NCBI GenBank assembly: GCA_963565915.1
Contig: OY751488.1
Coordinates: 372,001-436,000, forward strand
Reading direction: 5' to 3'
DNA length: 64,000 bases
DNA from: Entoloma clypeatum
Taxonomy: Eukaryota; Basidiomycota; Agaricomycetes; Agaricales; Entolomataceae
Under the pieces are notes generated by a model. The model worked only from the letters and a program-made list of their open reading frames with translations. It was not told the DNA's origin and did no database searches. Shown here piece after piece: positions 51,996 through 61,081 of the stretch; the first letter of the stretch is position 1; every line of letters begins with the position of its first letter. Position numbers and translations under genes: made by a program.

Positions 51996-53099
51996 ATGGC
52001 CGAAGGCACCAATGCCCAATTCGACGAAGAATTTGAACAACACCACGCACCATCACCCTTACCTCCGTTACCGCAGTTCAATCACCCCCCCCCACAAAAC
52101 AACAACCGTGGAAGGAAATTAGAAGTCGCCGCAGATCCCGGCAAATACAATGGATCCAAAGCAATGTTCACAGTATGGTGGACTAAGATGCTCGCATGGC
52201 TCAGGGTCAAGCAAGAACTATTCAATGGAGAAGAAGAAGTGTGTATTGCAGTGTGGTCGCGTTTGGATGGTCCCATGGCAGGAGTCTATGGGGAAACCCG
52301 TTTGAATCAATGTATGGAATCGGAAGACTGGCCAACGTACCGAGAGCTAGTCGGCGAAATCACAACAAGGTTTCGTCCCACCACTGAGATTGAATGGGCC
52401 CGATCCAAAATCGAGAGCTTTAAGCAAGGTTCAATGAAGACCGATGATTGGATTATGCAATTCGGGACCCTGGTGATCAAGGGCAAGATCGAGGAAAGGC
52501 ATGGTGTAACCCTTTTGGAAAGGAACACCAAGGAATCTATCATGCAACAACTCTTCCAGCAAGGGAGGAGAAAGTCCACGGTGCAGGGCACCTGTGAAGA
52601 CATTTTGGCAATCGGCAGAGTGGAAGAGACTTTCGCAGCAAGACCAGGCATGAGGACTGGCAATAACTTTGGACAACAACGTAACACATGGGGCAATCCG
52701 CCCGCATATGGACAACAGCAGCAGCAACAACAGAGGCCCTTTGGGCAACAACAGAACGGGGGGTACCATCCTCAACAACAAAACAGTCAACAACAACAAC
52801 AGCAGCAACCACGACGGGATCCAAATGCAATGGACGTCAATAGGAACCAGAGACGCGCTCCTGGGAATTGTTACAACTGCGGCGGACAGGGGCATTTTGC
52901 CCGAGATTGCAGATGGCTGCAGCGTAGGGTACAAGCGGCAATGATCGAACAGATCGACGAACATGAGGAGGAGGAAATTTTGAGACAGATCAACGCGAGG
53001 CGTCAAGCGCGCCAAGCTAATAATGGACAGCAGGGCCAACCGGCTCAGAACAACGGACAAGCTGCAGCGCAGCAGGATTTTGTAAACGTCAACCAGTAA
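51996..53099 (+). CDS. Gypsy-2 gag
   Basis: The ATG at 51996 (MAEGTNAQFDEEFEQHH) opens a 367-codon intact frame. A capsid-type region spans about residues 55-200 (AMFTVWWTKMLAWLRVKQEL, then WPTYRELVGEITTRFRP). A Gln/Asn/Pro-rich spacer with long Gln runs follows (about 235-280). One CCHC knuckle, CYNCGGQGHFARDC, lies near residue 293. A Gln/Ala/Asn-rich tail ends at TAA 53097-53099. pol overlaps in the -1 frame. Confidence 0.9.
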   Translation: MAEGTNAQFDEEFEQHHAPSPLPPLPQFNHPPPQNNNRGRKLEVAADPGKYNGSKAMFTVWWTKMLAWLRVKQELFNGEEEVCIAVWSRLDGPMAGVYGETRLNQCMESEDWPTYRELVGEITTRFRPTTEIEWARSKIESFKQGSMKTDDWIMQFGTLVIKGKIEERHGVTLLERNTKESIMQQLFQQGRRKSTVQGTCEDILAIGRVEETFAARPGMRTGNNFGQQRNTWGNPPAYGQQQQQQQRPFGQQQNGGYHPQQQNSQQQQQQQPRRDPNAMDVNRNQRRAPGNCYNCGGQGHFARDCRWLQRRVQAAMIEQIDEHEEEEILRQINARRQARQANNGQQGQPAQNNGQAAAQQDFVNVNQ

Positions 53100-53967
53100 T
53101 TCCCCCGCTGGCTCTGACAAATCGATATGAACAATTGCCTATAGACTCTCACATACATAAAGACACTGTAAATTCTCGGTTTCAAAAGCTTACGGACACA
53201 GCAGTTACATACAATAAAATACTATTGGACAAACCCAAAAAGGTAAAAACCCAAAAAAATAGCACAGATGAATCGGACTTAGATACGCTTGTAAACTATA
53301 TCATTGGGGAGCCCTCGGCAACAAGGCTTGGTTTGTCCCCTACGGATGAATGCTTAATTCCCTGTTGCGAAGAATCACATAATTTAACTAGGCAAACGGA
53401 CTCTATGGGGGAACCATCTTTTATTCGATCCGCTTCTTTGGAAAAGGAGCTCATGATGAAAATCACGCTGGAAACATTGCAGGACAAACGCACATTTGAT
53501 GTTGAAGCATTATTAGACTCAGGGGCGACAGGGATGTTTATAGATCTGGACTTCGCCAAAAGAAACAACATTAAATTAAGGGAACTACCTTTCCCCATTC
53601 GGGTCTACAACGTTGATGGCATGCTTAACCAAGGAGGTTCGATCACGCATGAAGCAGTCATGGCTATGATCACGCATGAAGCAGTCATGGCTATGCGGTA
53701 TAAAGGACACATGGAGATAGCAGTGTTTGAAGCATGCAACCTAGGAAAAGCTAAAATTATTGTTGGACATACTTGGCTGAAACGTCATAATCCAGAAATC
53801 AATTGGGAAAAAGCGGAAATTAAATTATCAAGATGTCCAGAAGAATGTGGCATGTGTCGAACATGTTACTTAAATAAAACTGCAAGGACCAGATGGGGTG
53901 GAAGAATGGAAGAAGTAGTAGAAGGAAATAAGGGAGAAACGGAGGAGGAAGTAATCCACATGCTCAG
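53096..53967 (+). pseudogene. Gypsy-2 pol, protease part
   Basis: The frame lies at -1 relative to gag and is open before the gag stop, which suggests -1 frameshifting. The protease active site is LLDSGATGMFIDLDFAKRNN near 53515. A short in-register duplication, ITHEAVMAM twice (53641-53695), is unusual. A CxxC-type segment, CGMCRTC, follows. The frame is cut at CTCAG by Gypsy-1C and continues at 61082. Confidence 0.85.
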
Positions 53968-54368
53968 TGTTATGCTTAACAAACCGTTCCAAGGTTCGGG
54001 CAGAGTATGCAGGAAGTGGAAAGGCGAAGAGCAATGTGATTGCTAAATCTAAGGAATCTACTAGAGTACAAGAGGTTTATATAGGTACTGACTATAGGCG
54101 GTAGCGGATGAGTCAGTACTGCGGAAAGCAGTGCGCATGAGTAAGGCGACTGCGGAAAGCTATGTACAGTGAGTAAGCTGACTGCAGAAAGTGAGTCAGC
54201 GCGGGAGCGAAGTATACTAAAGGGGATGACGAAGTAATGTAACGAGTCAGACTGGGAATCGAAGGTTGCGAAAGTAGATATTAGACATAGTGAGTTCGTA
54301 AGAGGGCGCCGAGTCGGGCCGATAAATAAAAGATATGATGTGGTCCTCATACCGTAGAGTCCGTAACA
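53968..54368 (-). repeat. 3' LTR of Gypsy-1C
   Basis: A 401-bp LTR. A purine-rich tract in element sense (54369-54385) precedes it. Confidence 0.95.
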
Positions 54369-54402
54369 TGTTCCCCTCTCCAAGCTCTGTGTCCTCACAG
54401 AG

Positions 54403-54774
54403 TCACTGTCCCCATCCTTCATTGTTGCCGGGATCGGACCAGTTCGGACTTTCCTTGAGGCTCCAATCATATATCAACTCCTCGTTGATGGCTACGGCGA
54501 GTTCAAGGCCTTTGATGGCCAGCCGAATGCGTCGATTCTCGATGATGAGGGTGCTGGTGTAATTCCCGAGGATTTGTTTCTCTTCGGAAGTCGGGGCGAC
54601 GGGGAGATTGGACAATGAATGGAGTCGGATATTCATCTGGCGATGAAGGAGATCGGCGAGGGAAGTTTCAAGGGCATGGATTTGGTCTCTCATGGAGAGC
54701 GCTTCGTTCATAAGAGCGGCGATGGCGGGGTTGATGTCGGTGGTGGAGGTGGAGGTGACGATGGTGTTTGACAT
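54403..54774 (-). CDS. Gypsy-1C ORF3
   Basis: A 123-codon ORF from the ATG at 54774. It is nearly identical to ORF3 of 1B and close to that of 1A. The frame is open upstream to 54945, overlapping the end of pol by 38 bases, but without an ATG. Conserved length and position in three independent copies argue for function. The family is not recognised; the helix-rich composition suggests oligomerisation. Confidence 0.75.
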   Translation of the reverse strand: MSNTIVTSTSTTDINPAIAALMNEALSMRDQIHALETSLADLLHRQMNIRLHSLSNLPVAPTSEEKQILGNYTSTLIIENRRIRLAIKGLELAVAINEELIYDWSLKESPNWSDPGNNEGWGQ

Positions 54775-54907
54775 GGCGGTGAGGATGGTTGAAAAGTAAA
54801 AGAAGAATGGGATGGCTATATTGGGCGGGGAGAAGACTAGAGCGGGGAACTCGGTGTGTGGTTGACTGATGAGGTCGATACTGCCATGGGTTTTGAGAAC
54901 TCGTCTT

Positions 54908-57900
54908 TTATTGTGGACGAGACGGGTTCTGCCGATGGAAATCACGGATCAAATCTTGAGCGTTCTGAACATCAGTTTGAGGTTCCCATGTGTTCTCTTC
55001 TGGTCCATATCCTTCCCACTGGACGAGGTACTGGATCTTTCTGCGGAACTTTCGAGAGTCTAGGATTGTAGACACGTGGTACTCCTCTCGTCCTTCGACG
55101 ATGATCGGATCAGGGGCTGGTTTCTTCTTCTGGATAGCGTACTTCGGGGTTTCGTAGGGTGACAACAGGGTCTCGTTGAACACAGGGTGAATCATTTTCC
55201 AAGTCTTCGGAAGATCAAGAAGGTACGCGCTAGCCCCTTTCTTCTCTAGGACTTTAAATGGTCCATGTCGGAGTGCATCAAGTTTCTTTGAGGGGCGATC
55301 GGTCCTGATGTTAGTCCCTTCCAGCCACACCTTGTCTCCAATGCGGTAGTCCCGAGATGGACTTCGCCGTGTGTCAGCTGTCTTCTTCATCTGATCCTGT
55401 GCTTGTTTCAGCGCAGCATTGGCTTCTTCTCGTGCCTGTTTAAGTTTCTTCAAGAAATCGTTGGCAGCCGGATTAGTATCTTCTAACACGAGCTCTCCCT
55501 TCCACCGATGTAAACCATAGTTGAGGTAGAATGGTGTGTGCTTCGTTGCCTGATGTTCTTTGTCATTGTACTGGAACTCTGCGATTGCGATCCATTCAGC
55601 CCAATCATCTTGCAGATGGTTAACGAAGTTTTGTAAGAACGCTTCTGTTTCCTGATGCGATCGCTCGGCCTGTCCATCAGTCTGTGGATGGTATGCGGTG
55701 GACAGGTTCCTTTTGATTCCTAGCATACGGCAAAGTATCTCCATGAACTTCGCGGCGAACTGTGGTCCTCTGTCACTGATGATCTTTTTGGGGATCCCAT
55801 GAAGCTTCCATATTTGATCCCGATAGATCTTGGCTAATCCTTCAGCCGATAATTCCACGGTTGTCGGAATGAGATGGAGCATCTTCGAATGTCTGTCTGT
55901 GATGACCAGAATCGCATTCTTTCCATCGGACTCTGGTATCGGTCCCACAACATCAATTCCTATGTCTTCCCATGGATGACTTGGTGCTGCATGGGGATGT
56001 AGCGGCGCATGCCGTTTCTGTCTGTTGATCTTGTTACGTTGACAGGTGTCACAACCTTTTACGTACTTCTTCACGTCATGCAGGATAGTAGGCCACCAGT
56101 AGGTACGAGTGAGAAGTTCATGCGTTCGATACTGTCCCGGATGTCCAGCCACTGGTGTATCATGCGATTCAAACATTAATTCTTGACGCAGTTGTGGGTC
56201 TGGTGGAACATAGACTCGTTCACCTGCATATGTGATGCCGTTTTCCTGTTGATACCAATGAGGATTCTTCTTTAGACCCTGGGCTACTTCTGTCTCCATG
56301 CGGTTTGAACCCTTGATGCGTGCGATCCACGGATTTTCGATGGTCGTGACATTTCCAATCTTGATGGAATCAGATGTTTCACCCCCTTCAAAGAATTGTT
56401 CCTCCATGAACATCTCCATTTGTACCACATCTTCTGATTCCAATCGTTTCAAGAATAGTCCCTCCTTGAGCATTTGGTCACTGTCTTGCGGTTCGAGTTC
56501 CGTTTCATACCAGGGTAAGCGCGACAGAATGTCCGCTTTTGCATTTGTCTTGCCAGGCACATGCCGTAATTTGAAGTCATAATCTTGTAACTTCATCTTC
56601 CAGCGCCTTTGTCGTTGATTTAGGTCCTGAGGACGGCGGAAATACTCCAGGTTCTTGTGATCGGTTAAGATCTCAAAGCGTTCCCTGGCTTCGAGTAGAT
56701 AGTGTCTCCAATCCTTCAGTGCTTCCATGACTGCCAAGAGCTCTTTGTCGTATATCTCGTAATTTTGTTCGGCCGCGGACATGGTCCGCGACAAGAACAC
56801 GATAGGGTGCCATTTGTCGTCCTGTTTTTGAGAGAGTATAGCCCCAATTGCATAGCCCGATGCATCGGTTTCTACCCGGAATTGTCCATCTGGTTTTGGT
56901 AATGCCAAGACTGGTGCTGACTTGATCGCCTGTATGAGCCCTTCAAATGCTTTTTGTTCCGTTGGTCCCCAAGTAAATGCAGTGCCGCCTGTGAGCGCGG
57001 TGAGTGGTTTTGCGATGTTTGAGTACCCTTCAATGAAACGTCGATAGAAGTTAGCAAACCCAAGGAACTTCTGAACTTCCTTTTTTGATGTAGGTGCTCG
57101 CCAGTTTCGGATTGTATCCACCTTCTCGGTTTCCATCTCGACACGTCCTTCACCAACGACATATCCCAATATGGGGCATTTCGTTACTTCCCAGAAACAC
57201 TTCTTCTCCTTCAGGAACAAGTCATTGTCCGATAGGATCTGCAGAATTTCTTCAGTGTTTCGCGCGAGTTCTTCCTTTGTTTTACCAATAACCACAATGT
57301 CATCCATGTAGATCACGCAGATGCGTCGGCGGATCTGGTCTCGGAATAGACTAGCCATCATCCGAGAGAATGTTCCCGGGGAGTTGCAAAGGCCGAAAAA
57401 CATGACCAATGGTTCGAACAATCCTCGACTGGTGAGGAAGGCAGCCTTCCATTCATCGCCTTCCTTAATCCGGACGTTGTTGTAACCCCACATGATGTCC
57501 ATCTTGTTGAAGTAGACTGCATCTTTCAGCACGTCTAAGAGGTCGGAGATGCGTGGGAGTGGGAACTTGTCTTTGACCGTAAATTTGTTGACCATGCGGT
57601 AGTCTTGTACCAATCGTTTGGAACCATCCTTCTTGTTGATGAAGAAACAAGGAGAGGCATAAGGGGATTTGGACAGGCGGATCTTTCCAGTTGCTAGGCC
57701 TTTGTCAATGAACGCGTCCAATTCTTCTTGTTCCTTTTGTGTCATGGGATATGTATTTCCCCCTAGTTCCTTTGGTGCGTCTGGTGTAAGTTCGATACCA
57801 TGGTCCCATTCTCTTTCCTTTGGGATCTTATCGAAGTTCTCCTTCTCAAAGAGGTGAGCAAACTGATCAACATATGAGGGTCGTTTGGTTGTGGGAGGTG

Positions 57901-58507
57901 GTGTGGGAGTGACAGCTTCCAAGATAGGGTCTCCAGGTTTCCATTTCTGATTCGACTTCTTTGGTGCATCTTTGTCGCGTACTTTGACCATGCGAACCCG
58001 GTGTTTGCGACCATCAAGGTTAACCCTGAAATCTGAATGTTTGGTTCGGCATGTAGTTGGACACCGGTTGAACGTTACAGCGCCGGTTGTCCAATTGATC
58101 GTAGGGTTGTGGTGTACCAACCAGTCATGTCCCAAGAGCATGTCGGTTCTCCCAATGTCCAGTACCATCGCTTCCATGGTTTCCTGATGTGTTCCCAAAT
58201 CCAGCTTGACTTCGGCAAGTTGGTTCGCTTTTTGTTGTCGATTTGGTGATCCATCCGCATTTAGAATTGCTATGGGCGGTATTCCTCGCGTGGGGAGGTT
58301 CTGTTCACGTACTATTCTGGGATGGATGCATGTGCGTTCACATCCGCTATCAACCTCAGGTCGAATGTCCTTTGGTCCTCGTCGTGTTTTGAGCTGAGCT
58401 AACAGCCTGATCTCTCGTCGTTTCGGAGGTTTATCTCCCTTCACAATCTTAGTCGACGCAGCGGCTCGCTTGGCAGGGATGACATAGGTTCTATTGTCTG
58501 CAGTCAT
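54908..58507 (-). CDS. Gypsy-1C pol (PR-RT-RNase H-IN-chromodomain)
   Basis: The ATG at 58507 (MTADNRTYVIPAKRAAA) starts a continuous Pol of about 1,199 residues. Protease: VDSGCERTC near residue 53. RT: FINKKDGSKRLVQDYRMVN, FGLCNSPGTFSRMM and YMDDIVV near residue 400. RNase H: ETDASGYAIGAIL and a DxxxLSRL end. Integrase: HPGQYRTHELL with CDTCQ, then DVVGP and SDRGPQFAAKF of the D,D-35-E core. Chromodomain: the last about 70 residues, with EYHVSTILDSR and VQWEGYGPEENTWEP. gag ends 51 bases upstream in another frame. Confidence 0.95.
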   Translation of the reverse strand: MTADNRTYVIPAKRAAASTKIVKGDKPPKRREIRLLAQLKTRRGPKDIRPEVDSGCERTCIHPRIVREQNLPTRGIPPIAILNADGSPNRQQKANQLAEVKLDLGTHQETMEAMVLDIGRTDMLLGHDWLVHHNPTINWTTGAVTFNRCPTTCRTKHSDFRVNLDGRKHRVRMVKVRDKDAPKKSNQKWKPGDPILEAVTPTPPPTTKRPSYVDQFAHLFEKENFDKIPKEREWDHGIELTPDAPKELGGNTYPMTQKEQEELDAFIDKGLATGKIRLSKSPYASPCFFINKKDGSKRLVQDYRMVNKFTVKDKFPLPRISDLLDVLKDAVYFNKMDIMWGYNNVRIKEGDEWKAAFLTSRGLFEPLVMFFGLCNSPGTFSRMMASLFRDQIRRRICVIYMDDIVVIGKTKEELARNTEEILQILSDNDLFLKEKKCFWEVTKCPILGYVVGEGRVEMETEKVDTIRNWRAPTSKKEVQKFLGFANFYRRFIEGYSNIAKPLTALTGGTAFTWGPTEQKAFEGLIQAIKSAPVLALPKPDGQFRVETDASGYAIGAILSQKQDDKWHPIVFLSRTMSAAEQNYEIYDKELLAVMEALKDWRHYLLEARERFEILTDHKNLEYFRRPQDLNQRQRRWKMKLQDYDFKLRHVPGKTNAKADILSRLPWYETELEPQDSDQMLKEGLFLKRLESEDVVQMEMFMEEQFFEGGETSDSIKIGNVTTIENPWIARIKGSNRMETEVAQGLKKNPHWYQQENGITYAGERVYVPPDPQLRQELMFESHDTPVAGHPGQYRTHELLTRTYWWPTILHDVKKYVKGCDTCQRNKINRQKRHAPLHPHAAPSHPWEDIGIDVVGPIPESDGKNAILVITDRHSKMLHLIPTTVELSAEGLAKIYRDQIWKLHGIPKKIISDRGPQFAAKFMEILCRMLGIKRNLSTAYHPQTDGQAERSHQETEAFLQNFVNHLQDDWAEWIAIAEFQYNDKEHQATKHTPFYLNYGLHRWKGELVLEDTNPAANDFLKKLKQAREEANAALKQAQDQMKKTADTRRSPSRDYRIGDKVWLEGTNIRTDRPSKKLDALRHGPFKVLEKKGASAYLLDLPKTWKMIHPVFNETLLSPYETPKYAIQKKKPAPDPIIVEGREEYHVSTILDSRKFRRKIQYLVQWEGYGPEENTWEPQTDVQNAQDLIRDFHRQNPSRPQ

Positions 58508-58557
58508 ACAAGGCAAGCAAGTCCGTTTAATAGATAGGGGTCGCGACTTAGCGTCGT

Positions 58558-59748
58558 TTAATCAGACCCTTCGGGAAAATCCTTCTCATCGGCTTCTAAG
58601 ATTGTGGTTTCGTCTTTCTCGGCATCTTCTTCAGACACCTTCCTAACCCTTCCGGAGTTCTTCTTCGGCTTGCGGCAGTTGCGCGCAATATGGCCTTCTT
58701 GGTCACAGTTGAAACACTTGCGACCATCTTTCTTCTTTGGAGCGCTGCAGTCCTTAGCGAGGTGACCGAAGCGTTGACAGTTGTAGCAACGGGCTACCCC
58801 TGCTTTGTCGATCTCCATGGCTTTGCCCTGACCACCATAAGTGGTACCCGATCCGGTGCGCATGTCGCCACCTCGGATGACCAGTGCATGTCCTTCCATC
58901 TGTCGTCCCTTGTTTCGGATCTCCTTTGCGTACTCGGTGTATGTCTTGCCATCACTAGCCACTTGTTCAGAGATTCTGCGGTTGACGTTCTTTTCTAGAA
59001 TGTATTTCCCAGTTTCTTTGCCAAGGTTTGACAGCTTCAAGAGCTCTTCGAATTCGTCCAAGAATTCATCAACGGTGCGTTTCTCTTGTCTCAGAACTTC
59101 GAGTCTTGATTTGGCAGCAACCGATTTGTTGGCGATGGAGAATCGTGTGGCGATATCATCGGAGAAGCCTAGCCAGGTGATGTTCTCGTTGTCAACAGCA
59201 AGAGCGTCTAACTTGTTACTGGCCCAGTGCCTGCCGGACCCTTCCATCATGCGGGATAGCACCGCAAGAATCTTCTGATCGTCTGTGAGGCTCTTCTGGA
59301 ACCTGATGTATAGTTTGGTGGCTTTCCACCACTCGTCAAAGGTGTGTCTGTCCTTGAACATCCCAGGATCCTTGATGATCTTGGCTGTATCCATTGTTTG
59401 CACTGCTGGAGCTTCTGCCATGTTTAGAGTCTGCGGAGGAGAAGAGGAGTTGGATTGTTGGGATGAAGATGGGGTTCGGGATATAGGTAAGGGTTGAAAA
59501 TGAGTCCTTGTTCTAGGCGTCTGTTCGATGTCTGACTGCGCGGAGTCAAAAGCAAATTCGTCAGGGGACTCGTCGGCGGAATCGGTGGCAAAATGTTCGG
59601 GGTATTTCCTCTGTAGATCTCTAAGGAATCTCTGTTCCTGCGCATCTGTTGGTTGCGAGAAGGGGTCAAGTCTCTCGTTTTGTGCCCAACAGTTGTACTC
59701 GATCTGTTGCTCGCCGGTGGTGAAGTGGGCGTAGATCTGTTCTTTCAA
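58558..59748 (-). CDS. Gypsy-1C gag
   Basis: A 396-codon intact frame with a capsid region after MAEAPAVQTMDTAK and two CCHC knuckles. It differs from the 1A/1B copies at scattered residues. It overlaps the leader ORF by a few codons out of frame. Confidence 0.9.
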   Translation of the reverse strand: MKEQIYAHFTTGEQQIEYNCWAQNERLDPFSQPTDAQEQRFLRDLQRKYPEHFATDSADESPDEFAFDSAQSDIEQTPRTRTHFQPLPISRTPSSSQQSNSSSPPQTLNMAEAPAVQTMDTAKIIKDPGMFKDRHTFDEWWKATKLYIRFQKSLTDDQKILAVLSRMMEGSGRHWASNKLDALAVDNENITWLGFSDDIATRFSIANKSVAAKSRLEVLRQEKRTVDEFLDEFEELLKLSNLGKETGKYILEKNVNRRISEQVASDGKTYTEYAKEIRNKGRQMEGHALVIRGGDMRTGSGTTYGGQGKAMEIDKAGVARCYNCQRFGHLAKDCSAPKKKDGRKCFNCDQEGHIARNCRKPKKNSGRVRKVSEEDAEKDETTILEADEKDFPEGSD

Positions 59749-60191
59749 GTAAGATGTGATGATGTGGCTCTGGGACGTCTCAATGTGAGCGTCCTAATCA
59801 ATCTTCTGATAACGGTTGTCTGGACACCGATAAACTCTCTGATCTCTGTGATCCGACCTGTCTGAGGTCCTTCTTGAACGTGAAAGCTTTCGAGTTCGTT
59901 CTGTCTGGTGTTGTAACGCGCGATCTGGTGTTGTCGAGCAAGATGGATGCTCTCTGCTATCTCGCCGTGGGGGCGATGCTCGTCGTTGTCTAGTTCTTCG
60001 TCAAGCACCTGTTGTAAGATGCGACGGATCTCCGATTCGATGTACTGCTGGATGAGTGTAAAATCGATACTGTCTCGAGGACTTAGCTCCTCCTGTCGGG
60101 CTTCTGGTGAGGCGAATGGGTTACTGGTGAAGTCTTCAAAGAAGCGCGACGTCTTGACTTGTCTGGTAGTTGCTCTCTTCGCTCTGGGCAA
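59745..60191 (-). CDS. Gypsy-1C leader ORF (gag N-terminal part)
   Basis: The frame is open for 148 codons but has no ATG. In the outer leader copy the corresponding position is ATG (MSRFFEDFTSNPFASPEARQ); here it is ACG. The content is charged and probably helical (ESEIRRILQQVL, then IAESIHLARQHQIARYN). It ends where gag, one base out of register, is open. It is probably the authentic N-terminus of Gag in the family, reached by frameshift, or an independent ORF0. Confidence 0.5.
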   Translation of the reverse strand: MPRAKRATTRQVKTSRFFEDFTSNPFASPEARQEELSPRDSIDFTLIQQYIESEIRRILQQVLDEELDNDEHRPHGEIAESIHLARQHQIARYNTRQNELESFHVQEGPQTGRITEIREFIGVQTTVIRRLIRTLTLRRPRATSSHLT

Positions 60192-60212
60192 ACCTAACGA
60201 GATTTAGCAACT

Positions 60213-60457
60213 TGTTATGCTTAACAAACCGTTCCAAGGTTCTGGCAGAGTATGCAGGAAGTGGAAAGGCGAAGAGCAATGTGATTGCTAAATCTAAGGA
60301 ACCTACTACAGTACAAGAGGTTTATATAGGTACTGACTATAGGCGGTAGCGGATGAGTCAGTACTGCGGAAGGCAGTGCGCATGAGTAAGGCGACTGCGG
60401 AAGGCTATGTACGATAAGTAAGCTGACTGCGGAAGCGAGTCAACGCGGGAATGAAGT
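60213..60457 (-). repeat. Partial LTR between duplicated leaders of Gypsy-1C
   Basis: 245 bp, the same length and the same AGT/ACT microhomology junction as 15451-15695 in Gypsy-1B. It includes TATATAAA and the predicted RNA start, so it could act as an internal promoter. A self-priming site (60200-60210) follows it. Confidence 0.9.
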
Positions 60458-60615
60458 TCTTCGCCAAGCACCTGTTGTAAGATGCGACGGATCTCCGATT
60501 CGATGTACTGCTGGATGAGTGTAAAATCGATACTGTCTCGAGGACTTAGCTCCTCCTGTCGGGCTTCTGGTGAGGCGAATGGGTTACTGGTGAAGTCTTC
60601 AAAGAAGCGCGACAT
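60358..60615 (-). CDS. Gypsy-1C leader ORF (outer copy), runs into partial LTR
   Basis: The ATG at 60615 begins MSRFFEDFTSNPFASPEARQ. After about 54 residues it crosses into LTR sequence and ends. It is the counterpart of 15292-15549 in Gypsy-1B. Confidence 0.4.
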   Translation of the reverse strand: MSRFFEDFTSNPFASPEARQEELSPRDSIDFTLIQQYIESEIRRILQQVLGEELHSRVDSLPQSAYLSYIAFRSRLTHAHCLPQY

Positions 60616-60662
60616 CTTGACTTGTCTGGTAGTTGCTCTCTTCGCTCTGGGCGAACCTAACG

Positions 60663-60673
60663 AGATTTAGCAA
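60663..60673 (-). promoter_or_regulatory. Self-priming site of Gypsy-1C
   Basis: TTGCTAAATCT in element sense, two bases from the 5' LTR. It is complementary to AGATTTAGCAA within the LTR at 60748-60758. Confidence 0.7.
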
Positions 60674-60675
60674 CT

Positions 60676-61076
60676 TGTTATGCTTAACAAACCGTTCCAA
60701 GGTTCGGGCAGAGTATGCAGGAAGTGGAAAGGCGAAGAGCAATGTGATTGCTAAATCTAAGGAATCTACTAGAGTACAAGAGGTTTATATAGGTACTGAC
60801 TATAGGCGGTAGCGGATGAGTCAGTACTACGGAAAGCAGTGCGCATGAGTAAGGCGACTGCGGAAAGCTATGTACAGTGAGTAAGCTGACTGCGGAAAGC
60901 GAGTCAGCGCGGGAGCGAAGTATACTAAAGGGGATGACGAAGTAATGTAACGAGTCAGACTGGGAATCGAAGGTTGCGAAAGTAGATATTAGACATAGTG
61001 AGTTCGTAAGAGGGCGCCGAGTCGGGCCGATAAATAAAAGATATGACGTGGTCCTCATACCGTAGGGTCCGTAACA
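60676..61076 (-). repeat. 5' LTR of Gypsy-1C
   Basis: A 401-bp LTR with TATA box and RNA start. It is followed by the CTCAG duplication. Confidence 0.95.
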
Positions 61077-61081
61077 CTCAG

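Larger units (their letters stand above)
53968..61076 (-). mobile_element. Gypsy-1C: apparently intact Ty3/gypsy element
   Basis: The element is 7,109 bp with 401-bp LTRs that differ at about five sites, all transitions. The target duplication is CTCAG (53963-53967 and 61077-61081). gag, a 1,202-codon pol ending in a chromodomain, and ORF3 are all open. The leader is duplicated with a partial LTR (60213-60457) between the copies. This is the only copy in the window that could supply all proteins. Confidence 0.95.

Noticed and set aside
52431..53120. 229-codon minus-strand ORF opposite Gypsy-2 gag
   Set aside because: Leu/Val-rich antisense of the Gln-rich gag; not an independent gene.
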